The notes beneath the pieces are model-generated. The model saw only the letters and a list, made by a program, of their open reading frames with translations. It did not search any database and had not been told where the DNA came from. The position numbers were made by a program, and so were the translations under genes. From Haemonchus contortus (taxonomy: Eukaryota > Nematoda > Chromadorea > Rhabditida > Trichostrongylidae): a stretch of DNA of 64,000 nucleotides. Each line of letters opens with the position of its first letter. Position 1 is the first letter of the stretch. The stretch lies in contig LS997566.1 in assembly GCA_000469685.2 (NCBI GenBank), forward strand, positions 40,464,420-40,528,419. Direction: 5' to 3'. Shown here piece after piece: positions 22,046 through 33,700 of this stretch.

Positions 22046-23517
22046 GTAAGTTTTCACTGATATTTACTCTGAATATCAACGTCTACCAGCTAGAGTCGTG
22101 GGAATCGGCTGAGTTACGGGTGGAGCAAAATAAGCAAATCTTCATGTCAACAATTTTTTTTTGGGAAATGAGCACAGAACTGAGCCAGCCAATTTTTATA
22201 GTGTCCTTCGGCAGGAATTATGCCGACAACACGCAATACACCACAGGCACGATAGAATTCTATTAGGTCGATGCATAAATATTGCAGATTTGTTTCAGCA
22301 AATTTTACTTGAAGAAACGATAGAAATATCTAGCAAAGACATGTTCGAATAATTAATCCAAATGATATCCACAATCCACGTCTAGCACTGCTTCCTATTT
22401 GCTAGGCGGTCGGATTCTACAGGCGAAGAAGTTTCGATTCTTGGAGGCGATCACGCCTTGACGTTAGCCATCAAGCCATCCACTTCGTCGAAAGTTCTGT
22501 TCGTTAACCACTTTTTCAATGGGCGATCAACGTGATGATCCATAGGAGTTTCTGTTGATGAATAGGGCGACCGTAGAAGCAAATTCTGTTCTTCATTTGG
22601 CTTCGGCTGACTGTTCCATCGCCGAGAAGTTCGTTGAGATCACGTTATGAGTGTGCCGCCTTCCAACATTTCTCGAACTAATAGAGCATAATGTGGCGTA
22701 TATGAAGATGACTTTCTAGATATATTTCTGTTGAGGAAAGTTAGAAGATTATTCCTACGAGAATCCCGAATTCAATAGTCCAATTTTGTCGAGAGTAAAA
22801 AAGCTGCTAAAAATCCACAGTAATTATGTATCAACCTGACATTACCGGGCAGACACGTCTTCTGTATCTTTTGTAATGAGGACTCTAACCCTCCTTTCCA
22901 CCCCACTCCCGTCCTCCACTCCCTCCTCAAACCCCCCCCCCCCCCCCCTTCTACCCATCCCCCTCTCCTGTCACCCCGTCACTGGGCTCGGAACATGACA
23001 CGATCAGCCGGTGATTGTACTCGGTTGTAACTCACAGTTATCTTTTTCTACCCCTCCTTCCCCACCTACAGATAGCGAAGTTTTTAGATTACCGGATGGT
23101 GCAGGCGTTTAGAGCATAATTCAAAAACCCTGCGCCGAGTTTAAACTACAAATCTCTCCAGCTTCTATGCTTGGGGACACCTAATGGAGAATTCAAATTA
23201 GTGTCTCACGAAAACCGAAGTGGTTCGAACGATGAGGAGCTTCTATCAGGCACTACCGATCAACTTGGAAGCACCATCTCCTTTCCGCATACTCACAAAT
23301 CGGCAGAATACCAAGCCATTTTGCATTTTGCAGTCTGTTCATCATTATTAATTTGCAGATTGCAGAGCATCAGCGATGGTGCCAAGAATCCAATGGATTT
23401 TTCGCTTATTGCACCTTCACCCGCAGTGGGTCCACCTATGACTACAGTACCATCGCCGAGTATAAACAAGACATTAAACCATGTGGTGAGCTTACATATT
23501 GAAACCTTTGATTTCAG
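22046..23517 (+). other. intron 6 of copy 1
   Basis: Starts GTAAGT after TTCAT and ends TTTCAG before the last exon. It holds a C17 tract at 22932-22948 inside a CT-rich region and no recognised element. Intron 6 is shorter in copies 2 and 3. Confidence 0.6.
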
Positions 23518-24627
23518 GAAATCATGGCAACAAATATGACATGCTTCCAATGTGGATCTCGTTATTGTAAATAGAGTTTAATTTGACTCGTAGCTGTGTT
23601 CCTAAGGGTGCTTTTATGCATACTCACTTGCTTCGCTATTTTATTGAGAACGCCTTACTATGTTGACATTCTTATCATTTCAACTTCAAAAAGAAAAACT
23701 GCTAAATCAGAACTTGAAGAGGTTGCACCTCCACAAATAGTTATGAATTCCTACTATTTTAATGTTTCGGCTACCATCTGTCTATTGGAAAGTCTCTATT
23801 ACGTACTCTGTTACCCCTTCTCTGTTACCGTAACCACTACGAATCCTATTAATCCACAGACTTCTCTTTTTTGCACGAAACGATAACTTGTTAAAAACAT
23901 TGAAATTAACAACATTAGATAAATAGAAACAGCAAAAAAAGAATTACAACAAACTTTCCGCCCAACAGGAAACAATATGACGAGAGCAGCTTCCTTTTGA
24001 AAGCAAACAATGCCTGGGAACAATGTGCTGTTCAACAACAAAAATTGTCCATTGAGAAAATAAGAACGTCCACAACAGTGAATGCAGCGATTTATGACCA
24101 GCAGTCTTACCCGCATGAAGGAGAGGATTCATGAATGGTGATCACTTTCAAACTGCGATTTCCTCTGTTAAAGTATGACATAAATGTGATTATCCAGGCA
24201 CGCAAGTAAGATATGCACCTATCAGAGTCGTTCCACTCGTTGTTTTGCTGTCAGATAGCACAAAAAACATTCCTTACTGGCCACCACAACAAATATGAGG
24301 CGACCAGCCGCACCAATCACCTAATTATGGAATTTGAGCCAAGGACTCGCATAAAAGTCTGATTAAAATGAAAAACTTCTTGCAAAAGAAGTTCTGAAGA
24401 TAAGATATTAGAAAAATATGAATCAAAATCAAACGAAACTTCTCTATATAACCATACATCACGTGACAGCTCACAGCATTTCGAAGTCCTACCTCATCAT
24501 GCATTGTCGAATAATTTAATTTTGCAAGGGAATGACGATGGACGTCAAAGTGTGAAGCTATAATAACTAAATGAATCAAAGGGCAGTGGGGCAGAGCGAA
24601 TAATACAACTACGCGCATCTTGTTTCA

Positions 24628-24708
24628 CTGAGCCTTCAACTCATCCACGTCTAAGAATTCACACATCACAGTCTCTTTCGAGTCTACAAGATAATAAGAT
24701 AGTGGGCC
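24628..24708 (-). other. open peptide shared downstream of copies 1-3
   Basis: Minus-strand reading PLSYYLVDSKETVMCEF then DVDELKAQ. Equivalent sequences at 40056-40130 and 52298-52378 keep the same frame open with several amino-acid changes. It may be an exon of an unknown gene or only shared duplicated DNA. Confidence 0.25.
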
Positions 24709-24714
24709 AACTGG

Positions 24715-25560
24715 GAGTCGTGCCCTCCGTTCGAGGCATAGGTCGGCTGGCGGAGCGCGTATGCTAAAGGTACAGTATGCTGGAGGGAGCGAGAGGCCAC
24801 GTGTCTATGCTTGGCCACGGACTCTGGCTGCTTATGCCATCATGCTACAATTGCATCATCCATTCTTGTCACCGTCATCATCGCAGCAGCCTGGTCCTCT
24901 CCGTCTCCTTGTACGCACTCAACGCCAACAGTCGCGCAGCCCCACAGGATTCCGCAGCATCACTATATTGTCATCTACCCTAGGTGCACCTGCTGCCAAG
25001 TAAACTACACGCAAAGATTTTGTGGAATAGTCGCAGCAAAGGATGAACCAAAGGGGAGCAGTATCACAAGGCGGAAGGATTGGATGGCCCGTGCAGACAA
25101 CGAGCAAGATCGTACCCCGTCAGTAGGCTCAGCGTGGTTTTAATATGTCTTTTTCCATATCCTTTTCCGCAGTATTTCTTGTAATCATAGCTCACGCACT
25201 TAATCTAACTTTCATTCTTTTTGTACGTAGTTTCGCAAAATATGCGTAAAATTATATCTCTCAATAATGTGTGCCTAGTACGTGATTAGCAGTATCACTC
25301 ATATATTGCATTGTATTGCTGTGCGAAGGGCACGCGCCCAGCGCCTTGAGGGAACTCGGTGCTGGGCAGCTAGCCCCCTAGACTACTGCGAAGGCAGTAC
25401 CAACCCAAGGTAACTTGATAAACACCGAGGCGGCAAGGCCTACCGTGGCCGCCTGGGAGAGGGAGTTGAGCTTGCGAGCGCGCGTAGGACCCAGTCGCCT
25501 TCACGCCGTCCCGACCGCTAGCTCAAGCGTTCCACCGATGCAGCGGGCGCTCGGACTGTG
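24715..25560 (+). repeat. unclassified dispersed repeat, copy A (about 830 bp)
   Basis: Aligns with 52540-53340 through several blocks (GGTACAGTATGCTGGAG, GCTTGGCCACGGACT, CATCATCCATTCTTGTCACC). Unit 2 lacks it at either position (its sequence runs GGGGGCGAACTGAATTACG). The two copies sit at different places relative to the genes, so it moves or is copied. ACTG occurs just before and at the end of this copy. No open frame with a known domain. Confidence 0.5.
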
Positions 25561-25639
25561 GTACATGATTCTCCCAAACCGCTTTGCTATAAAAGAATCT
25601 ATAGGAGGACAACATTTCAAGCCGTCTCTCTCACAAACC

Positions 25640-26555
25640 ATTTGAGACTACATGGGGATGTAAAATCAGTTGGTGTATAACAACTTAAAAACCGATTGTA
25701 ATGACTATCAATGCCTCGAAACTACTCCCTAATGGCTGTTCAGTTGATTTTATTTTTGATTTAAAGACTTCACTGTGAATATCGAAAGCTCAGAGGTGGG
25801 CGAAATATACCATTATATCACTAGAACAGCATGAAGAAAGGTCATATTCCCTGTGGAGCTTTCTCACTCCTCACGTCCCCCACGTACAAAAGTCGGAAAC
25901 AGTAGGCCTGAGCAAGTTCATGTTCAGAACCTGTCATCTATATGAACACTTCAACTGATTCGAATTTATTGGAAATTTCCGAATCATACCTCCAATCAAA
26001 TTCGCCTCCAAGATCCACCGATGGATACTTGACTAGATATTTCAAACACGGTGACGGTGGACAAGTTTGACATTGACAGTATTTAAATAAGCAGTCCGCA
26101 CCGATTCACATTCCTCACTTGGAGCGCTGGCTAAGCATATTGGCATTATTATCGTTCAAAAACGCATTCGCTAGTGTTACAAAGTCAAAATAGCGCAACG
26201 AGTTGGGAAAGCATTGTCGCAAACAACATGCCATCGTAGTCCACCATAACTGGAAACTAGAAAACTAGAAGAATTAGAAATTTTCATATCTCACTGATAC
26301 AAATCCCCTTGAGATAATCTTGCACATTTTTTTGGAGTGTCTAAGCGTAAACGTGCACATTTTTACTATTGTATCATAATTTTCAATCCAGATGAATCAC
26401 CTCTAATCACACGGAAATCTACTGGCTTAGATGAGCTACTGTTTCTTTTGAAAGCTCGATTCTGAATTAGCAAAGAGCAACTCGCAGTATACCATATCTA
26501 CAACACTTCACCCAGTTAACCCTAATCTGCCGCGTAATTTTTTAAAAAATTGTTT
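25640..26555. other. intergenic DNA shared between units
   Basis: Aligns in patches with 40160-40880 and with 53350-55045 (for example CACTGTGAATATCGAAAGC). No exon is visible. Confidence 0.5.
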
Positions 26556-26560
26556 GGTAA

Positions 26561-26680
26561 TACTCTAACACGTTATTCTAGACGGAAGTAGGTGCTCTCA
26601 GACTCCACCGTCAGTCGGTCGGTAGGTCAGTGAAAATAATGCATGCGGTGGAGTCGGAAAGCACGCCCTAGAAGTTTCTG
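26561..26680. repeat. conserved unit block and collapsed foldback MITE
   Basis: Starts with the unit marker (GGTAATACTCTAACACGTTA, then TCTAGAC) and continues into a short palindrome-like stretch, CTCCACCG to CGGTGGAG. It holds both ends of the foldback MITE seen whole at 55076-55296 with the middle missing or inverted. Confidence 0.45.
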
Positions 26681-26689
26681 TTGTTGACC

Positions 26690-26860
26690 AATCCCGTTTT
26701 TGGGGTGTGCTCACCTCCGGCTTCCTTTCAGAATCAGCATAGAGGTGCTTTGAATGCATGTGTGACAAATGCAATGAACTGTGCTCGTCACTCGGTGTAC
26801 AACCGATACTGATATCCTCCCAGACCGGTTTGGTATAGGTATTTGACCCGTGCGAAAGGA
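26690..26860 (-). repeat. SINE-like repeat between copies 1 and 2
   Basis: Begins GTTGACCAATCCCGTTTTTG, then TTTCAGAATCAGCATAG, TTGAATGCATGTGTGAC and ATCCTCCCAGACCGG. Truncated before the head by the long-TIR element. Confidence 0.5.
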
Positions 26861-26886
26861 AAAGATCGGCTAATGTCAGCTTCTCA

Positions 26887-28612
26887 ATGGAAGAATATTT
26901 GGTCGCAGTGGTCATCCAAGATGGAATGTATACCCCGGTAGGTAGTTTCGAACGCTGATCTCAAATCTATGATCCAAATCTGCTAAACGATTCTGGGAAC
27001 AAAGCTACGAGACCGACGCCTTCCTGCGTTATACCATTGTCCCGGACAGATCATCGAGCCGAACAAATACCTGTGCAATGGTGGCACAGCAGATAGAGCG
27101 GCGACAGGTATGACATCAATGTTCGATTTCTTGTACATGTGCTCGATTTGCTTTCCCATGAAATGCGTCCGAAACGCATACAAACTTTTTTAGGCCTACT
27201 GTTGGGCATTTACGGAGCTCTCTCAATTTAGTAACACTGAAAAGGTATTACTGGGAAGTTTTATTCGCCCCCCACTGACCGAATGAGGGTAGAGCTCCAT
27301 TTCAGCAAAAGAGGAATTTTAAACATTCGCCCAAAATGGCCTCAATAGACTGCAATAGGAGAAGGTTCCGAATGATTCATCGAGTCAAACGCTCTTCAAC
27401 ATATTACCGCCAATTCTTCTGACCGGATGTGTGTCATCATATTTGAAGGACTTTCGATCTCAAGCATCACGTGTGCACCATCTAGGTAGAGGCGGTAATG
27501 GAGAGCTTTAAATCGTACTTCGCTATCTATGAAAACAAGCACGTTATCTTCGCGAGGAAATCGAGTGCGTGAAAGGCGATCACAATGATCCTCTGCGGTT
27601 CCCGTGATGAGGACAGCGTGACTTCGCCAAAGAAACCTCGTACGTTTGAGGGGATATAGAGGTTCCGAAGTAAAACGTAGCCTCCAGGTTTGTGATCTGG
27701 GCCCATAAACTCCAGTTTTAGGGCACTGGTAGAAGATTTCATAGTTTCTATAGTTCGAGTGTCAAAAGAAGCCGCACATCCTCGAACATGAGGAACACGT
27801 TCTGTATCAGCACGACAGAGTGCCGTCTACGGAAGCTAGGAGTGCATGGGCTTTCGAATTAGTCTATTATTCACAACTTATGCTGCCATATGTGGTCGCA
27901 ACTATCAAGGGTAAAGCAGCGAACCGATCCGAACTTTAAAGCAAGACGTAGGTAGATTCAGGGCTTTGAGTACAGCCGTAGTAACATGCATCACCGCACC
28001 ACCACTTTACCTGGTGAAAAGGCTTACTGGAAGGGCATTCACCTCAAGAATAGAATCAACCGATAATCATATTCGCACACAAAGCGATGATCTATTGTTC
28101 TACAGTATTTTTTCAACAATGCCACTTGTACAACCGTGCGAAAGCGCGAACAATATTTCGATAATGTGACCGTATCCCTCCCAAAGAGGGCTGAGCTTGA
28201 ATCAGTCATCCGATCCTCGTCTACTGTGAGTGCAGGGAGCTCCTAAAGTTTTCGAAATACCATGAGAGAGCCCTGTAGATGCCTAACATTGAGCCCAAAA
28301 ACGTCTTGTAAGCGTTTTGGACGCATTTCATGGAAGTGCAAGTGGAACACACGCATCAAGGAACCAAATCTTGACGTCACGCCTACCAGTCCACCATTCT
28401 ATCAGCTGTGCCACCGTTTCACAATGACTGTTTTGTTCGGCTCGGTGATCCCTTCGGTACAGTGGTATAACACAAGGAGGCGTCGGTTCGTAGCTTTTTT
28501 CCCAGGACCGTTTTGCAGATTTGGAACACAGATTTGAGATCAGCGTTTGAAACCACCTACCGGGGTACACATTCCATCTTCGATGACCACTGCGACCAAG
28601 TATTCTTCCCTG
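26887..28612. mobile_element. long-TIR DNA element, about 1.73 kb
   Basis: Inverted ends of about 340 bp (26887-27230 and 28255-28612): left ATGGAAGAATATTTGGTCGC, right reversed CAGGGAAGAATACTTGGTCG. TCA flanks both sides (26884-26886, 28613-28615). Unit 3 shows the empty site (CTTCTCTGATCG near 41410) with one TCA-like triplet. The 1-kb middle has no recognisable transposase, so it is non-autonomous or decayed. Superfamily unknown; it shares target and terminus style with 57258-59179. Confidence 0.75.
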
Positions 28613-29544
28613 TCAGATCGAAATTGTGCTCAAGCTAGATCATAATCTCAATATTTGAGAGCCCCTTGGCACCTCGATGAAATGTAGTCGAAAATTCCCT
28701 ATAAGTCACGAAAAATCTGATGTGGATCGACACTTTGACTGCTGACGTGCCGATACTAGACGCATTAATTAATACTTTTCACCAAGCTATTTGGCCTCAT
28801 CTTCTGTCCATCACCTATCATATTATCCTTTTGAATAGTTTCTGATAATAATTATTGTGAGCCGCGATTACGTTGTTATTTAAGGTTTATGAAGAAATAG
28901 ACCGTTTTAGTGTGGAGCTTATCCTTAGTTGACATCAGAATACTTCCAGGACGAGAGCTAGGAATTTGGACTTTCTTTGTTTCTTCATCATGCGGAACCT
29001 ACTGAACGAAGTTAAGCTCCGTGGATGGTGCTTCCGTGAAACGCCGTGTAAAAACTGTTCGTGTTTGTCCTGTTTGATCCAAACAGTCAATGCTCCGGAG
29101 GAGAACGATAACTTCTAAGCAAAAAGCCCTCATGAAAAAGAAAAGAACTCCCATTGGAGCCTTTCTGACTTCGTGCTCAAACATTACACTACCCTATTAC
29201 TGATTGTATCTTCCTCTTGGGCTAGCTGGAACTCTGAGAGCAGGAGCGCTGTCTTGATAGCAGCAGCACGGACTGTTACCAAAGTAGGAATCAGATCAAA
29301 TCGTCAGTACGTCGATCAGTAGGGTCCTTAGAAACCAGCGTTTGACAACCTTCACGCCGTTAGCGAAGAAAATCAAAGACCTCTTATCACGTCTATCACG
29401 TCACTGTGCTTGTGCTGTCTGTCGGTATCGGAAATGAAATGATACTTCTGCATGCAATAGAAATATGAAGCCCTTCCATGACGATCCGCCCCATCAACTA
29501 CTTCGTTACGCTCATCTGTTCAACTCAATATTCGCAATATTTTA

Positions 29545-30418
29545 TTAGGTTGGAAGGAAAGTCCTGCGACAGAATGAAGGTCTTCTTCAAATCATGCTGA
29601 AATTTTCCAATTAGTTTTGAGAAATATGTTTACCAAAAAGGTCAACAAGCTTCTATTATCCTTTGGGTAAACCACTGATGCTTTTTATCCAGGAGTGAGG
29701 AAGCTGTGACACAAAGAAGTAATTGACTGCCGTTTTCAGATAACATTAAGTTACGAATTTTTTATCAACAACGAGATGCTCAAGAATGCGGAGCGCATGG
29801 TCGGTAAAAGGGGCAACACTTGGGAAGCACGACTGATGAACAACCTGGAACCAATTGGAATCGTAGAACTTTTGACGCGTGTTTAAAGCGAAATTGCGAC
29901 TTGCGTTGACCCTCTGTATGGACCTAATTTACGGTTTTGATCATCGTTTTCGAACCCTGTTAGCCAAATTTCGGGGTTCATAGGGGTAACCGATAGCTGT
30001 GTCCATTAAGTCTGCGTTTAGCAACTCATAGTGGATGGATCCCTCCAACCTCCATTGAATCAAGGGACGATACTTGCGTGGTTCCGAAGGCTAGTATCTC
30101 CTCCAGTGGAGCGATCCACCGATTGTTGACCATTGATCGGTGGGCAGTGCCAACATTGAATAGGTTGCTGATAATTTGAGCTGCTACACCCCCATTTTTC
30201 CCTTGGCGTGCTCAGAAGATGGTGATGGTACGAATCGGGTGTTGTCCATTCATTGACCGCAATGCTGCTTAAGCCCACACGCGTGCCCTTATTCACTCAT
30301 ATGTTGATTACGTGAGGATTGTCCTACAAGTTTATCACTCTTGCTACCGTGTTCACACTGTTGATACAAATTGTTGACGCTTCAAATTTTTTGTCGCAGG
30401 ACTTTCCTTCCAACCTAA
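29545..30418. mobile_element. mariner-type MITE, 874 bp, upstream of copy 2
   Basis: Ends TTAGGTTGGAAGGAAAGTCC and its reverse complement, flanked by TA (29543-29544, 30419-30420). Paralogous empty site near 42170-42182 in unit 3. The same terminus type (TTAGGTTGTAAGGAA) bounds the mariner at 42375-44255. No transposase recognised inside. Confidence 0.8.
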
Positions 30419-30740
30419 TACTTGATCTTTCCGGAAAGTCTGGTATGGCTCAATTGACTCCAGAAGGACTGAACAAAGGCTCGGGTGGACTGGAGAGCCG
30501 GTATCTGAACTCAAGGCAGTGTGTGTGGTAGTACACCTAAGCAAGAAATATAATGGTAAAATTAAATTTCCCCAATAGCCATCTTATTTACTGTTGGAGA
30601 TGCACAAGCTTCATAAGCACTTTTCGGAAATTCCTGAATGATTGGAGCTTCCTCTATTTCTTTTGCTTCTCCAACTTTTTGTACCCAGTCGTTCCATTCA
30701 TTTACAACTGATAAGATCGGATCGGAAACGAGTATTTACA

Positions 30741-30742
30741 GG
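30741..30742 (+). promoter_or_regulatory. conserved acceptor before copy 2 start
   Basis: GTATTTACAG ends at 30741, 21 nt before ATG 30763. Same position as in the other copies; candidate for spliced-leader addition. Confidence 0.5.
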
Positions 30743-30762
30743 CATCTTCGCTATCAAAACTA

Positions 30763-33700
30763 ATGAGATTAACATGGAAAATAGTCTTGACGTTGGCGGT
30801 ACTTGGACAGATGTATATTGTTCTTTGGAAAATAGATTTTAAATATTTTTTCAAACCAGCAGAGGTTAAGTATGTCGGTTTTCTTCTGAATCGCGGTCGA
30901 CTAGGCAACCAGGTATGCTTCATGTTTTTTGGGCAATTATCAGACAATTACACGCGATCAAAAGTCCTTAACGTTCTGTGAGTTCTCTCAGCAATGTGAA
31001 GAGGTACATACGTAAAGAATTTTTGCGTTGCTGAGTCCTGTTGGATCGAACGTGCCTACAAATTCGATTTCCATACCGGATCTAATAGATGTTTGACGTT
31101 TTAGTTCGTATTCTCTGTCCCTACACTGATTCACGAAGGGTAGACTTTGAGTCTGAGCCCTGCTCTCAAAACGCTTTGTGTTCCAGTTAGCGACACCAGG
31201 AATTGGAGTGTTTGTTTAGTCTAGGCCAGTACGAAGAGAGTTTCAAAGTTCTTCTTGATGACAACACCCAGAAGAATTCTAGAACACTCTCCATACTGGT
31301 CTGGACTAATCGAACACTCCAATCCTCTGCGGTTCAGTACCACTTAAGATTGAGCCCTATCCCTACCCTATTCAAACCCACTCGGGGTTGAATGAGGTAG
31401 GCATAGGGTTCGATCTCAATAGCTTAATACTTAAGGTCAGACGTGTGATGTGGCTGTGAAATTCGTCACCCAAGGAATCGTGTTTGATCATTCGATAACA
31501 TGGCGATCGTTTTTCACAAAGTGAGCGAGTATTGCTACTGTCAGCGATTTACTAAATATCAAAAAATTGTTTGTACTTGAGCAACAACATATGAACAGCT
31601 GCATGCCCCCTTCGAGGCGTCTCTTTTGGTGGAATTGCACTTAGCACAATGGAAAATTCGTTTATAGTAGAAATAGAGTGAACAGAATTAGAATGAAATA
31701 ATTTCTTCATTTGGGCGAGAATAGGTCTAGGATTCGGTTCAAGAGTGACTTGTTTAATCAGATCAAGCTTTCCAGTCGTTAACCTTGGCCACTTCTGAAA
31801 ATACTTCTGCTGTCATTTTTTCTTTGAAAAACTCCTTTTGCAGCTTTTCCATTTAATTACGGGTTATGGAATAGCAAGAGCACTCGGCCGTACTCATTAT
31901 TTACCTTTCAATACTGTCTTACAATCTCATGTACAGAGATATCTGGATGATTTCAAAAAAGTTTTTCCACGGCTCCATGAAACTTACGTAATAGGGCCGG
32001 TAGGTTTCTTCATAAGTTTGCCTCAAACGTCTTTTGCGTCAAAACATCCCATTCTAAAATTTGCCCCTACGTTCGATTCTCCTCAAAATCGTGGTGGCTG
32101 TCGAATGCATTTGCAGCTCACACAATGACTTTAGGTACACAGCTGATTTGCGAGTCATTCCTTTCATATTCCCAGACGAGTCTAGTATTCCAGAGGGAGG
32201 GGAGGCTTGGTTGACCTGGAAGATACACATTAGTCCGGAATTCGATTACCAGGCCATGCTTGCGTGAAAATGCATAATTTGCCACTATACCACTTCGACG
32301 CTCAATTCGGTCTTGAAAGACTTCAGAACCATTTTTAAAGTTTGAAAAAAACAGTAATCTCGTTTCGGTGCTTTGAAATTCATTTCTTAGATTATATTCT
32401 ATAAACTAGGATACCTTCCCAAATTATAGTGGATGGGTCTTGGTAAATGCCAGCGAATCATGGAGCATTTCAGAGAAGCGTACAAAGGACAAAATCTGAA
32501 GGGACATCAATAGAAGTCAGCGATAACGATAGCAGTTGTACACTTCGCAAAACAAACGCTATGAATTCTTTGTTTGTATCCTGCAGTGGGCGTAGCTGTC
32601 CATTTATTAAAGGCACAGTTCACGATAATTCAATGGGCGGGAACGTCAATGGCTTTGCCGCCTCTCGATCGATGCCACGTCATCACGTAGGACGAGTATC
32701 GAGACAATACAGGTTGCAACTGTTCGCTCTAGCACCCACACACAATCAGCTGCTCGCCAAGTGATGAGGAGGTGTTTTTCTCCCATTCTTTTTTCCTCTA
32801 TTATTTTTTTGCTGCCGCGATCCCTTATTTAATTTCCTACTCTTAGAGGCTGAAAAAGGTGAGCTACTTTACCTGTTACTAGGGTTTTTGTTTACTTATG
32901 CTTATAAGTGAATGAATTTCTGCTTACCATAGTCTGTTAATCGTACCGGGACCCACACGTACGCAGTGCGACACGTTGTACAGCTCGTCCAATCGTCCCA
33001 ATCTTCTTCAATTTCTTGTCTCATGCTCGTCCAGCTCCCTTTTTGACGATTTTCCGAAGCTTTCTTCACTTTGGAAACACCACTTCACGCAGTTTCTTCA
33101 CCTCGGTCGCACTAGTTCCGATCTTGTCTTCCATTTTTCATCATAATTTGGATTACCCGAAATTATCGTGAACTGTGCCTTTAAAGATGGCATTGCATGG
33201 CTAGACGTAGCTAAATCGTCGATGCCTTCAACCTTTAGGAGGAGTATGGTACAAAATATTTGATCCCGGAAGATCCTCAATTTCCAATTTAATTTTTGGG
33301 TGGTTTTGTCATCGAATTGAGCTCATATCTGAGAAAGATCCTAAATCCGCTAACTTATTTCATTTTCACCTACAAATAATGACCATCTGCTTTCAGAAGA
33401 AACTCAATGTGACAGCTATACCCTTTGGTGGCTCATGCTGTGCCTACGACGACCCTATAAGGTGCGATGCACTCCATCAAATCACATACAGAATCAAAAG
33501 AAAACTTTTTTTCCAAACTCGAATTGCAGAATTCTTATGCTCTGAATTTTAAAATATTGAAAGGACCATAATGGAGTCGGAAATCCGAGATAATGGTATG
33601 TGTACACTATCGAATAATGAGTCCTGAACTTCCTACCGTAAAAGGTTTAGTCTTGAGATTGTCGCCAGCAACAGTGCTGACGTTCCTTTTTCATTGGTTT

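Larger units (their letters stand above)
8080..23539 (+). pseudogene. GT11 alpha-1,2-fucosyltransferase-like gene, copy 1, probably broken
   Basis: Exons inferred from paralogue alignment and splice sites: 8080-8229, 9042-9197, 10637-10701, 13087-13431, 13953-14045, about 21849-22045 and 23518-23539. Exon 1 gives a type II anchor (WKIVLTLTVLGQIYLVF) and ends GRLGNQ; exon 2 begins LFHLITGYGIARALGR; exon 5 has LLFGDD; exon 6 has STFGWWLAFF. GRLGNQ and HIRRTD are GT11 hallmarks, so the ancestral role is fucose transfer from GDP-fucose to glycans in the Golgi. Exon 4 is 345 nt against 346 in copy 2: one base is lost around the T run at 13260-13275, shifting the frame before HIRRTDF. The exon 4 donor is GTCAGC instead of GTAAGC. 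A truncated duplicate of exon 4 lies just upstream, and intron 5 has grown to about 7.8 kb through nested transposons. An assembly error in the T run is the main alternative to a pseudogene. Confidence 0.75.

Noticed and set aside
24761..25143. Overlapping frames in the unclassified repeat
   Set aside because: Three frames are open at once because stop codons are rare in this GC-richer DNA; the related copy at 52540-53340 does not keep any of them.
25320..25480. Possible structured RNA in GC-rich repeat DNA
   Set aside because: No recognisable RNA family fold; the sequence belongs to the unclassified dispersed repeat.
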